DNA of 64,000 nt. Origin: Pseudodonghicola flavimaris. Lineage in GTDB: Bacteria > Pseudomonadota > Alphaproteobacteria > Rhodobacterales > Rhodobacteraceae. The translations under genes were made by a program, and so were the position numbers. Below, piece after piece: positions 53,947 through 64,000 of this stretch. The notes below the pieces were generated by a model that saw only the letters and a list, made by a program, of their open reading frames with translations, had not been told where the DNA came from and searched no databases. Location: NCBI RefSeq assembly GCF_030164425.1, contig NZ_JASNJD010000004.1, positions 62,001-126,000 on the forward strand, written 5' to 3'. Each line of letters begins with the position of its first letter. Position 1 is the first letter of the stretch.

Positions 53947-54285
53947 TCAGTCCGCGCTCAGCTCGTCATAGCATTCCAGCGCCTTGGCGGCATACATCAT
54001 GGCGGGTCCGCCGCCCATCTGGATGCACATGCCCAAGACATCGGCAACCTCTTCGCGGGTGGCGCCGATTTTCACCAGAGCTTCGACATGCAGCCCGATG
54101 CAGGATTCGCAGCGATCCGCCACGGCGATGCCGAGGGCGACGAATTCCTTGGTCTTGAACTCCAGCACGCCGCCTTCCTTGACGGCCTTGGTCAGCCCGC
54201 CGAAGCCGCGCATCGCGTCGGGATTGGCGCCGTTCAGGTTGCGCAGGCTGCCGCGCAGGTCGGAGATCTTGTCTTTCCAGCTCAT
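53947..54285 (-). CDS. AhpD-like / carboxymuconolactone decarboxylase family protein
   Basis: 112 residues from the ATG at 54285, with AAAGG upstream; a GTG five codons earlier is an alternative. The alkylhydroperoxidase-type redox motif is CESCIGLHVE (Cys59, Cys62, His66), followed by the helical pattern TREEVADVLGMCIQMGGGPAMMYAAKAL. It is probably a small disulphide-active oligomer; its physiological role is not known. Confidence 0.88.
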   Translation of the reverse strand: MSWKDKISDLRGSLRNLNGANPDAMRGFGGLTKAVKEGGVLEFKTKEFVALGIAVADRCESCIGLHVEALVKIGATREEVADVLGMCIQMGGGPAMMYAAKALECYDELSAD

Positions 54286-54355
54286 TTTGATGCCTTTCAC
54301 AGTTAGCTTTGCGCCCGTCTGATCACGAGGCCCGCGGCGCAGGCTTTGATCTTGA

Positions 54356-55018
54356 TCAGAAAGCGCGGCTTTCCGCGACGAGAGCCAGGTTGTTTGCGGG
54401 CATTTCGATCACTTCGACGATCTCCAGACCGGCCTGTTGCAGCAGGTCGAGGATGTCGAAATCGTCCTTGTATCCGATACGCGGGTCCTGGCCGATCAGG
54501 CTGGCGTGAAATGTCTTGTCGCCATCGCTGGTCAGCTCGCCGGCGCGCATGAACGGGCCGTAGAGGATCAGCCGCCCGTGGGGGGCGAGGGCCCGGGCGG
54601 CCTCAGCGATCAGCACCTCGACCCAGTCCATCGGAATCAGATGCAGCAGGTTGGAGAGAAAGATCAGGTTCTGGCCGCCCAGATCGGCCCCCCAGCCCGG
54701 TGTCGCGGCATCCAGCGCCAGCGCCGGCAGGATGTTGCCGCAGCCGCTCTCTGCAGCATAGGCATCGATACTGGCACGGCGGTCCGGATCGGGATCACTG
54801 GGCTGCCAGATCAGGTCGGGAAAACGGGCGGCGAAGACGGCGACATGCTGGCCGGTGCCGCTGGCGATCTCCAGCGCCCGGCCGCTCTGCGGCGCGGTCT
54901 GCGCCAGCAGGTCGGCGATGGGCTCCAGGTTGCGGCTGGCTGAGGGGGCAACCAGCTTGGCGCCTTCGCCGCGATTGGCGATGCTGGCGGTGTCGGGCAG
55001 GGTCAGCTTGCGGGTCAT
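54356..55018 (-). CDS. DUF938 family SAM-dependent methyltransferase
   Basis: 220 residues. SASRNLEPIADLL and the SAM-binding ALEIASGTGQHVAVFAARFPDLIWQPSDPD are diagnostic of DUF938; NLLHLIPMDWVEVLIAEAARAL and YGPFMRAGELTSDGDKTFHASL complete the family pattern. The substrate is unknown. The start overlaps the DadA-like gene by 4 bp. Confidence 0.9.
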   Translation of the reverse strand: MTRKLTLPDTASIANRGEGAKLVAPSASRNLEPIADLLAQTAPQSGRALEIASGTGQHVAVFAARFPDLIWQPSDPDPDRRASIDAYAAESGCGNILPALALDAATPGWGADLGGQNLIFLSNLLHLIPMDWVEVLIAEAARALAPHGRLILYGPFMRAGELTSDGDKTFHASLIGQDPRIGYKDDFDILDLLQQAGLEIVEVIEMPANNLALVAESRAF

Positions 55019-56100
55019 TTCGAAAACCGCTCCGGGCTCAGGGCGGCGCGGATCGGCGGTTCGATCACCGGCGGCCGGCCCAGGATCAGGTCGGCGGCAT
55101 ACTGGCTGGCCGCCGGGCAGGTAAGGAAGCCGTAGCCGCCCTGACCGGCCAGCCAGAAGAAGCCGCGCGCATGCGGATCCGGGCCGATCACCAGATTGCG
55201 GTCGGGGGCGAAGCTGCGCAGCCCGGCCCAGTTGGAGATCATCCGGGTCACCGGGGCGGTCACCATCTCCTCGTACCGCGCCAGTCCTTCGGCCAGCACC
55301 ATGTCGTCGGCCCAGGCGTCCTGCGGCGGCAGCGGGTCTTCCTCCGCCGGCGAGACCAGCAGCGCGCCGGCGTCGGGTTTCATGTACCAGCTTTCGCGCA
55401 CGCCGAAGATCATCGGCCAGGCGGCGGGGTCCATGCCGTCGGGGGCGGGGATCCGCGCCATCGACCGGCGCATCGGCTGCAGGTTGATCGGCGCGATCCC
55501 GGCCAGGGCGGCCACCGCATCGGCCCAGGCGCCGGCGGCGTTGATCACCAGATCGGCCCCATGCACCACGCCGGCGGCCGTCACCTGCCAGCGGGCACCG
55601 GGGGTGATGTCGGTCACCGGCGCTTTGGTCAGCACCTGGCCGCCATGGGCGCGGATGGTCTTGGCGAAATCCTGCAGCAGCCGGTCGGTATCGATATCCC
55701 AGGCCTCGGTGGTGTGACCGACCAGCGTGGCGACCTCGGGGTTGAGGATCGGCAGCAGCGCCTGCGCTTCGGCCGGGCTGAGCTGCTGCATGCCCATTTC
55801 CGCCAGCTCGCGGGCGAAATCCCCGGCATCCTCCGGCTTGCCCGCCAGCATCAGCCCGCGGGGCGACAGATAGTCGGTCTCGCGCAGGAAGAAATCGCCG
55901 CTCGCCCGGGCCAGCGCCATGGTCGAGGGCAGCCCGTAGCTCGCTTCGTAGAGCGCGGCCGACCGGCCCGAGGTGTGGTAGCCGAGCGCGGGTTCCGCCT
56001 CCAGCAGGGTGACGGTGGCATGGGGGGCGAGGCGGGCACCCGCCGACAGCCCGGCCACGCCGCCGCCGATGATCACGATATCGGTTTTCACATCAGTCAT
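55015..56100 (-). CDS. FAD-dependent oxidoreductase, DadA/glycine-oxidase type
   Basis: 361 residues from MTDVKTDIVIIGGGVAGLSAGARL, an N-terminal Rossmann FAD site with GxGxxG. HTSGRSAALYEASYG and the C-terminal GQGGYGFLTCPAASQYAADLI are typical of the DAO superfamily. Members oxidise D-amino acids, sarcosine or 2-hydroxyacids; the substrate here is not determinable. It is translationally coupled to the DUF938 gene. Confidence 0.88.
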   Translation of the reverse strand: MTDVKTDIVIIGGGVAGLSAGARLAPHATVTLLEAEPALGYHTSGRSAALYEASYGLPSTMALARASGDFFLRETDYLSPRGLMLAGKPEDAGDFARELAEMGMQQLSPAEAQALLPILNPEVATLVGHTTEAWDIDTDRLLQDFAKTIRAHGGQVLTKAPVTDITPGARWQVTAAGVVHGADLVINAAGAWADAVAALAGIAPINLQPMRRSMARIPAPDGMDPAAWPMIFGVRESWYMKPDAGALLVSPAEEDPLPPQDAWADDMVLAEGLARYEEMVTAPVTRMISNWAGLRSFAPDRNLVIGPDPHARGFFWLAGQGGYGFLTCPAASQYAADLILGRPPVIEPPIRAALSPERFSK

Positions 56101-56238
56101 GGGGCGGACAGTGGCACGCCGCGCGCCCGGGGAAAAGACCACCCGCAAAGAAGAAGGCCCCGGGAGGCGATTGCCTTCCGGGGCCTGACGAGGGCTGCGT
56201 CAGCCGGCGCCGCCGCGGCCCGGCTGCGGATCGCCGGT

Positions 56239-57309
56239 TTACTGCGGGATGTCGCCGTCGACGCCTTCGACGTAGAAGTTCAGGCCGGCCAGGGTGCCGT
56301 CATCGGCGACTTCGCCATCGGCCAGCCAGGGGCTGCCGTCCTGCTTGTTCAGCGGGCCGGTGAAGGGGTGGTATTCGCCCTTGGCGATGGCTTCTTTCAT
56401 CGCCAGCGCCTCGGCCTTGACCTCGGCGGGCACGGCGTCGGTAATCTCGCCGATGCCGACCATGCCGGTGCTGATGCCGTCCCAGGCGTTATGGCTGGCC
56501 CAGGTGCCGTCGATCACGGCCTGGACCTCCTGAATGTAGTAGGGCGCCCAGTTGTCGATGATCGAGGACAGCCGCGGTTTCGGCGCGAATTCGATCATGT
56601 CGGCCGCTTGGCCGAAGCCATAGCCGCCGTTCTTTTCCAGAACTGCCAGCGGTGCGGTGGAATCGGTATGCGCCAGAACCACGTCGACACCCTGATCCAG
56701 CAACGCCTGGGTGGCGTCGGCCTCTTTCGCCGGGTCGAACCAGGTGTTCAGCCAGATGACAGAGATCTTGACGTCGGGGTTGGCCTTCTTGGCGTGGATG
56801 TAGGTCGAGTTGATGCCGCGGATCACTTCCGGGATCGGGAAGGAGCCGATATAGCCGATCTTGTTCGACTTGGTCATCTTGCCGGCGATGAAGCCGGTCA
56901 CCGCGCGACCTTCATAGAAGCGGGCGGAATAGGCGGACATGTTCGGCGCTGTCTTGTAGCCGGTGGCATGTTCGAATTTCACCTTGGGGAATTTCTTCGC
57001 CACGTTCAGCGTTGCGTCCATATAGCCGAAGGAGGTGGTGAAGATGATATCCGCCCCCTGCAGCGCCATCTGGGTGATCGCGCGCTCGGCATCGGCGCCT
57101 TCCGGCACGCTTTCCTGATAGACCAGCTCGACCTTGTCGCCGAAATGCTCTGCCATCTTCTTGGCCGATTCATGGTGGTGCTGGCTCCAGCCGCCATCGT
57201 TGATCGGGCCGACATAGATAAAGCCGACCTTGGTCTTGTCCGCCGCCATGGCGGTCGAGGCCAGACCGAGCGCCAGCGCGGCACCGGCAAGCAGTTTCGT
57301 GAGTTTCAT
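56239..57309 (-). CDS. BMP/PnrA-type ABC transporter substrate-binding protein
   Basis: 356 residues with a Sec signal peptide (to AMAA near 22). There is no lipobox Cys, so the protein is soluble and periplasmic. VGFIYVGPINDGGWSQHHHESAKKM and the VYQESVPEGADAERAITQMALQGADIIFTTSFGYMD block are characteristic of the BMP family, which binds nucleosides or purines in characterised cases. It is the last gene of the xdh-transport operon. Confidence 0.92.
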   Translation of the reverse strand: MKLTKLLAGAALALGLASTAMAADKTKVGFIYVGPINDGGWSQHHHESAKKMAEHFGDKVELVYQESVPEGADAERAITQMALQGADIIFTTSFGYMDATLNVAKKFPKVKFEHATGYKTAPNMSAYSARFYEGRAVTGFIAGKMTKSNKIGYIGSFPIPEVIRGINSTYIHAKKANPDVKISVIWLNTWFDPAKEADATQALLDQGVDVVLAHTDSTAPLAVLEKNGGYGFGQAADMIEFAPKPRLSSIIDNWAPYYIQEVQAVIDGTWASHNAWDGISTGMVGIGEITDAVPAEVKAEALAMKEAIAKGEYHPFTGPLNKQDGSPWLADGEVADDGTLAGLNFYVEGVDGDIPQ

Positions 57310-57353
57310 TCCGAAAAGACTCCCTTGGTTTCAGTGCTATTGGCCCGCCCCTG

Positions 57354-58274
57354 TCAGGACGAGGCATGGAAGATGCGCCCCAGCGATCCCGGGGCGCTGG
57401 ATTTGTCCCGCGACAGGATGACCAGCACGATCACGGTGATCACATAGGGCGACATGGAAAGGTATTCGACGGGAATGGCAATCCCCGCTGCCTGCAGATT
57501 GAGCTGCAGCACCGTGACGCCGCCGAAAAGATAGGCGCCGGCCAGCACCCGCCACGGCTTCCAGCTGGCGAAGACCACCAGCGCCAGGGCGATCCAGCCG
57601 ACCCCTGCGGTCATGCCGTCGGTCCATTGCGGCACCCGGATCAGGCTGATGTAGGCACCGCCGAGCCCGGCGCAGGCGCCGCCGAAGAGGATCGCCAGCA
57701 CCCGGATCCGCACCACCTTGTAGCCGAGCGCATGGGCGGCCTCGTGGTTTTCGCCCACCGCCCGCAGGATCAGCCCCAACCGGGTGAACTTCAGCAATGC
57801 CCAGACCGCGGCGACGATGGCGATGCCGAGATAGAGGATCGGATCGTGACCGAAGAGGATCGGCCCCACCACCGGCAGATCTGTCAGCGGCCCGAGGTCG
57901 ATCTTGGCCATGGCGGGAGGTTTCTGGCCGCCATAGCTCTGGCCGATCAGGGCGCTGAGCCCGAGCCCGAAGAGCGTCAGCGCCAGGCCGCTGGCGACGT
58001 GGTTGGCCAGCGCCACCTGGGTCAGCAGCGCGAAGAGCGCCGACAGGAGCGCCCCGCCTGCCGCCGCGGCGAGAAAGCCCAGCCAGGGCGATCCGGTCTC
58101 CACCGCCACGGCAAAGCCGCTGATGGCACCGGTGATCATCATTCCCTCGACCCCGAGGTTCAGCACACCGGCCTTTTCGACCACGAGTTCGCCGATCGCG
58201 GCCAGCAGCAGCGGCGTCGCCGCCACCATCAGCGAGGCGATCAGAAGGACCGGGTTGATACCACTCAAATCCAT
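57354..58274 (-). CDS. ABC transporter permease (BMP-type importer)
   Basis: 306 residues, BPD_transp_2 fold with eight or more hydrophobic segments. PLLLAAIGELVVEKAGVLNLGVEGMMITGAISGF is the typical start of the second permease of YufQ/NupC-like importers, and AVGENHEAAHALGYKV is the cytoplasmic coupling loop. It starts 1 bp after the first permease ends. Confidence 0.92.
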   Translation of the reverse strand: MDLSGINPVLLIASLMVAATPLLLAAIGELVVEKAGVLNLGVEGMMITGAISGFAVAVETGSPWLGFLAAAAGGALLSALFALLTQVALANHVASGLALTLFGLGLSALIGQSYGGQKPPAMAKIDLGPLTDLPVVGPILFGHDPILYLGIAIVAAVWALLKFTRLGLILRAVGENHEAAHALGYKVVRIRVLAILFGGACAGLGGAYISLIRVPQWTDGMTAGVGWIALALVVFASWKPWRVLAGAYLFGGVTVLQLNLQAAGIAIPVEYLSMSPYVITVIVLVILSRDKSSAPGSLGRIFHASS

Positions 58275-58275
58275 C

Positions 58276-59355
58276 TCAGTTCCCCTCTGTCACGGTCCGG
58301 CGCAGCCGGTAGTTGGTCAGCAGATCGAGCGCCAGCAGGAAGAACAGCAGCATCCCCTGGAACACCTGGATGGCGGCGGCCGGCAGGCCCAGATTGCCCT
58401 GGGCGATCTCGCCGCCGATATAGGTCAACGCCATCAGCGCCGCGGCCAGCAGGATGCCCACCGGGTGCAGCCGGCCGAGAAAGGCGACGATGATCGCGGT
58501 GAAGCCGTAGCCGACGTTGAAATCGATGCTGACCTGCCCGGCAGGGCCCGAGACCTCGAACAGCCCGGCCATGCCGGCCAGCGCGCCGGCCAGACCCAGA
58601 CACAGCAGGATCAGCCGCGTCGGGTTGACCCCGGCGAAGCGGGCGGCGCGCGGCGCCTCGCCGCTCAGCCGGATCTGGAAACCGGCCATGTGCCGGTTCA
58701 GCAGCACGTAGGCGAAGATCACCGCGATCAGCGCCGCCGCCACCCCCCAGTGCAACCCGATGTCCTGCGCGATCCAGCTGTTGCCGGCGGCGTAATCGTT
58801 CAGGTTGCGGCTGCCGGGAAAGCCGAAGCCCTCGGGGTTCTTCAGCAGCCCCAGCGACATCGACGCCAGCAGCTGTTCGGCGACATAGACCAGCATCAGC
58901 GACACCAGGATTTCGTTGGTGCCGAACTTCACCTTCAGCAGCGCCGGGAGCATCGCCCAGGCCCAGCCCCCCAGTGCGCCGGCGATCACCATCAGCGGGA
59001 ACACATACCAGGCGTCCAGCGGGTAGAAGGCCAGCCCGACCCCGGCCCCGGCGATGGCGCCCATGATGTACTGGCCCTCCGCCCCGATGTTCCAGATGCC
59101 GGCGCGAAAGCCCAGCGACAGGCCGATGGCGATCAGCACCAGCGGTGCCCCCTTCACCAGCAGTTGCGGCCGGTAGTAGAAGGAGAATTCACCAAAGAGC
59201 GGTTCCCAGAAAATCGTCTCGATCGACTGGAACGGGTTCTTGCCGAGCGCGGCGAACAGCAGCCCGCCGAATACCATCGTCGCGATGACCGCCAGCACCG
59301 GGGTCGCCATCGACCAGGCGCGTGACGGCTGCGGCCGTTTCTCCAGCCGGATCAT
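58276..59355 (-). CDS. ABC transporter permease (BMP-type importer)
   Basis: 359 residues from MIRLEKRPQPSRAW; an upstream start adding nine residues is possible. It is a BPD_transp_2 permease, longer than its partner. PLVLIAIGLSLGFRAGIWNIGAEGQYIMGAIAGAGVG is the family hallmark and RLSGEAPRAARFAGVNPTR the coupling loop. It forms a heterodimer with the following permease. Confidence 0.92.
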   Translation of the reverse strand: MIRLEKRPQPSRAWSMATPVLAVIATMVFGGLLFAALGKNPFQSIETIFWEPLFGEFSFYYRPQLLVKGAPLVLIAIGLSLGFRAGIWNIGAEGQYIMGAIAGAGVGLAFYPLDAWYVFPLMVIAGALGGWAWAMLPALLKVKFGTNEILVSLMLVYVAEQLLASMSLGLLKNPEGFGFPGSRNLNDYAAGNSWIAQDIGLHWGVAAALIAVIFAYVLLNRHMAGFQIRLSGEAPRAARFAGVNPTRLILLCLGLAGALAGMAGLFEVSGPAGQVSIDFNVGYGFTAIIVAFLGRLHPVGILLAAALMALTYIGGEIAQGNLGLPAAAIQVFQGMLLFFLLALDLLTNYRLRRTVTEGN

Positions 59356-59424
59356 GCGGGCACTCCCATCGGTTTCCCCCACAGGGCGCCCGGGGCCGCC
59401 AGCTGCGGAAAGTCTTGCCGGACC

Positions 59425-60942
59425 TCAGACATTGGCCACCTCCATTCCATGGGCGCCGCCCATCATCAGGCCGATCTCGTCGACACTCAGCCCCTCGGTC
59501 GGGCGCGGCTCGCTCAGCCGGCCCTCGTTCAGCGCGGCGAAGCGGTCGGCGATTTCCATCAGCTCGTCCAGATCCTGGCTGATACAGATCACCGCCGCCC
59601 CATTGGCCGCCAGATCCAGCAGCGCCTGGCGGATCGCCGCCGCCGCCGCCGCATCGACCCCCCAGGTTGGTTGGTTCACCACCAGGACATCCGGGTCCTG
59701 CAGCACCTCCCGGCCGATGACGAATTTCTGCAGGTTGCCGCCCGACAGCGACCGCGCCGCATTCTCCGGCCCCGGGGTGCGCACGTCGAACTCGGCGATG
59801 ATTTTCTCGGCAAAGGCCCGCGCGGCCCCCCATCTGAGGAACCCGCGATGCTCCAGCTTTTCGCGCACCGCCCCGGTCAGCAGGGCGTTTTCGGTCAGGC
59901 TCATGTCCGGGGCGGCGGCATGGCCCAGCCGTTCCTCCGGCGCTGTCAGCAGCCCCAGGGTGCGTCGTTCGGTCGGTCCCATCCGCCCCACCGGTTGGCC
60001 GGCCAGCTTGACCGCCTCCGCCTCGGTCGGGATCTCGCCGGAGAGCACGCCCAGCAACTCTTCCTGACCGTTGCCGGCGACGCCGCCGATCCCGAGGATC
60101 TCGCCCTGCCGCACGGTCAGATGCAGGTTCTTCAGCGCGGTGCCGAATTCGGCCGGCGAGGCGACCGACAGGCCGGAGATATCCAGCGCCACCTCTCCCA
60201 GCGCCCGGCCGCTGCGCTCCGGCGTCTTCAGGGCGCTGCCCACCATCATCTCCGCCATGTCGCGGGCGGTGGTCTCGCGCGGGATGCAGCCGCCTACCAC
60301 CTGACCCAGCCTGAGGATGGTCGCGGTGTCGCAGAGCCGGCGGATCTCCTCCAGCTTGTGCGAGATATAGAGGATCGAGGTGCCCTCGGCCCGCAGCTTC
60401 TCCAGCGTCTTGAACAGGATCTCCACCTCCTGCGGCGTCAGCACGCTGGTGGGTTCGTCCATGATCAGCAGCTTCGGATCCTGCAGCAGGCAACGGATGA
60501 TCTCCACCCGCTGGCGTTCGCCGGCGGAAAGATCGCCCACCGTGCGGAAAGGATCGAGCGGCAGGCCATAGGTTTCCGACACCTCTCGGATGCGGCTGGC
60601 CAGATCGCGCATCGGCGGCGGGTTCTCCATCCCCAGCGCGATATTCTCCGCCACGTTCAGCGCATCGAACAGGGAAAAGTGCTGGAACACCATGGCGATG
60701 CCATCGGCCCGGGCGGCGCGCGGCTCGGCCGGGGCATAGGCGTCCCCGCGCAGCGTCATCGTGCCGCTGTCGGGTTTCACCAGCCCGTAGATCATCTTGA
60801 CCAGGGTGGATTTCCCGGCGCCGTTCTCTCCCAGCAGCGCATGCACTTCACCGGCGCCGATGTCGAAGGAGATGTCGTTGTTGGCGATCACGCCGGGATA
60901 GGCTTTGGTCAGCCCCTTCAGGCTCAACAGCGGCTGGCTCAC
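59425..60942 (-). CDS. ABC transporter ATP-binding protein with two ABC domains
   Basis: 505 residues from a GTG at 60942 that overlaps the xdhC stop (GTGA) and has GAGGGAG upstream; earlier in-frame sequence is xdhC in another frame. The first domain has Walker A GENGAGKS, signature LSAGERQRVEI and Walker B LLIMDEP. The second has a degenerate Walker A (GVAGNGQEE) and signature LSGGNLQKFVI. This RbsA/YufO-like architecture goes with BMP-type nucleoside importers. Confidence 0.93.
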   Translation of the reverse strand: MSQPLLSLKGLTKAYPGVIANNDISFDIGAGEVHALLGENGAGKSTLVKMIYGLVKPDSGTMTLRGDAYAPAEPRAARADGIAMVFQHFSLFDALNVAENIALGMENPPPMRDLASRIREVSETYGLPLDPFRTVGDLSAGERQRVEIIRCLLQDPKLLIMDEPTSVLTPQEVEILFKTLEKLRAEGTSILYISHKLEEIRRLCDTATILRLGQVVGGCIPRETTARDMAEMMVGSALKTPERSGRALGEVALDISGLSVASPAEFGTALKNLHLTVRQGEILGIGGVAGNGQEELLGVLSGEIPTEAEAVKLAGQPVGRMGPTERRTLGLLTAPEERLGHAAAPDMSLTENALLTGAVREKLEHRGFLRWGAARAFAEKIIAEFDVRTPGPENAARSLSGGNLQKFVIGREVLQDPDVLVVNQPTWGVDAAAAAAIRQALLDLAANGAAVICISQDLDELMEIADRFAALNEGRLSEPRPTEGLSVDEIGLMMGGAHGMEVANV

Positions 60943-61885
60943 GCGCGCTCCCTCGTTTCTGTTGCCGCCCCGGTCCGGCGCGCGATCAGCTGCGCGGCCA
61001 CCCCGATGGCGATCTGCTGCGGATGTTTGCCGAAGGCGGGGTCGCCGATCGGGCAGGTGATGCGGGCGATCCGGTCGGGCGCGTGCCCCAGCGCCCGCAG
61101 CCGCGACCGGAACCGCCCCCATTTCGTAGCCGATCCGATTAAGCCTGCAAAGTCAAAGTCATGGCTCAGCAGCCGATGGCAGAGCTCCAGGTCCAGCGCA
61201 TGCGAATATGTCAGCACCAGATGGGCGGCGCGCGGCGGCGCATAGGCGACCAGATCGGCAGGTGCGGCCGCCGGCAGCATGGTGACCGCGTCGGGCACCT
61301 GCGCCGGAAACCGCGCCACCCCGGTATCGACCCAGGTGATCGCCAGATCGGGCAGCGGCGCCAGAACATCGACCAGCGCCCGTCCGACATGGCCCGCGCC
61401 CCAGATCCACAGCTGCCGGGCGGCGTAGGTGACCGGTTCGACCATCCAGCCGTCGATCAGCTGCGGTTCGGGCCGCTCGCCCCGTGCCCGTGCCCGGTCC
61501 AGCAGACGTCGCACGCTCAGCGGCATGGCGGCGGCGTCGGCGACGGGCCGGGCGACTGCCTCGCCGGTCAGCGCCTCCAGCGCCCGGGCGTCATAGACTT
61601 CCGACAGCAGCACCACCGAGCCGCCGCAGCATTGCCCCAGCTCCGGCCCCAGGGCATGGCGGCTGAGCCGGCGCGGCGCCGCCTGGGTCCGCGCCGCCCG
61701 CGCGGCGGAGAATTCCAGCGCTCCACCGCCGATGGTGCCCGATTGCCCGCCGGTCTCCGCATCCCCCCAAACCAGCATCGCCGCCCCCACCTCGCGCGGG
61801 GAGGAGCCGCTGACATCCGCGATCACCACCCGGGTGACGCGGGCGTGGGCGCGAACCGCCGCGTGCAGGGCGTCGAGGTCGAAGC

Positions 61886-61889
<4 letters not shown>
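60939..61889 (-). CDS. xdhC: Xanthine dehydrogenase accessory protein XdhC
   Basis: 316 residues from the ATG at 61889 (in the ATGA overlap with xdhB). The N-terminal XdhC/CoxI domain (VIADVSGSSPREVGAAMLVW, GTIGGGALEF, GPELGQCCGGSV) and the C-terminal Rossmann-like domain (LWIWGAGHVGRALVDVLAPL, DFDFAGLIGSATKWGRFRSRL) are complete. It binds the molybdenum cofactor, supports its sulphuration and inserts it into XdhB. Confidence 0.95.

Positions 61890-64000
<2,111 letters not shown>

Overview
The window is GC-rich and comes from an alphaproteobacterium, most likely of the Rhodobacteraceae/Paracoccaceae. The evidence is a COQ9-family gene, a DUF1013/TrcR-type protein with an acidic tail, a YbaB-recR pair with dnaX close by, a plus-strand tRNA-Gln complement, and several copies of a palindromic intergenic element (core GGATATTT...GAGAAAAAG) that I know from this group. 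Identification rests on reading protein families; no database search was possible.

Layout. 1-1092: the 3' part of an FAD-linked oxidase. 1165-10408: two units that each begin with an array of 11-bp Pho-box repeats. The first has a TIM-barrel isomerase and a GpdQ-like phosphodiesterase. After an oleate-hydratase-like gene, the second has a five-gene dipeptide-type ABC importer. Together they look like a phosphate-starvation system for taking up and cutting an organic phosphodiester, similar in concept to the Agrobacterium acc (agrocinopine) system. 10409-16059: an accessory region with an AT-rich leader, the start of a Csu-type fimbrial operon (pilin, chaperone, usher), a complete IS21-family element that ends the usher, a lower-GC metallophosphoesterase and tRNA-Gln(TTG).

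16289-33571 is mostly housekeeping and stress genes: an SH3 protein, a 2-hydroxyacid dehydrogenase, thpR, pheT, a glutathione transferase, mscL, mscS, an AEC carrier, divergent ald/Lrp, ppk2, a divergent MarR/P450 pair with twin palindromic operators, mntR/mntH and rpsU. 33572-40603 has COQ9, two adjacent quinone oxidoreductases of equal length, RNase T2, the DUF1013 regulator, a BenE transporter, recR and ybaB. The usual dnaX-ybaB-recR order is interrupted by a frameshifted GlxA-type regulator and a divergent isochorismatase-like hydrolase.

44251-56100 has an MFS carrier, a serine hydrolase, pheS (about 24 kb from pheT), gamma-glutamyltransferase, a D-lactate-dehydrogenase-type flavoenzyme, eutBC, an AhpD-like protein, a DUF938 methyltransferase and a DadA-like oxidase. 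The minus-strand end (56239-64000) is a compact operon read from the right edge: xdhB, xdhC, then a BMP-type ABC importer (ATPase, two permeases, binding protein). This links xanthine dehydrogenase with probable purine or nucleoside uptake. One copy of the palindromic repeat lies in frame inside xdhB.
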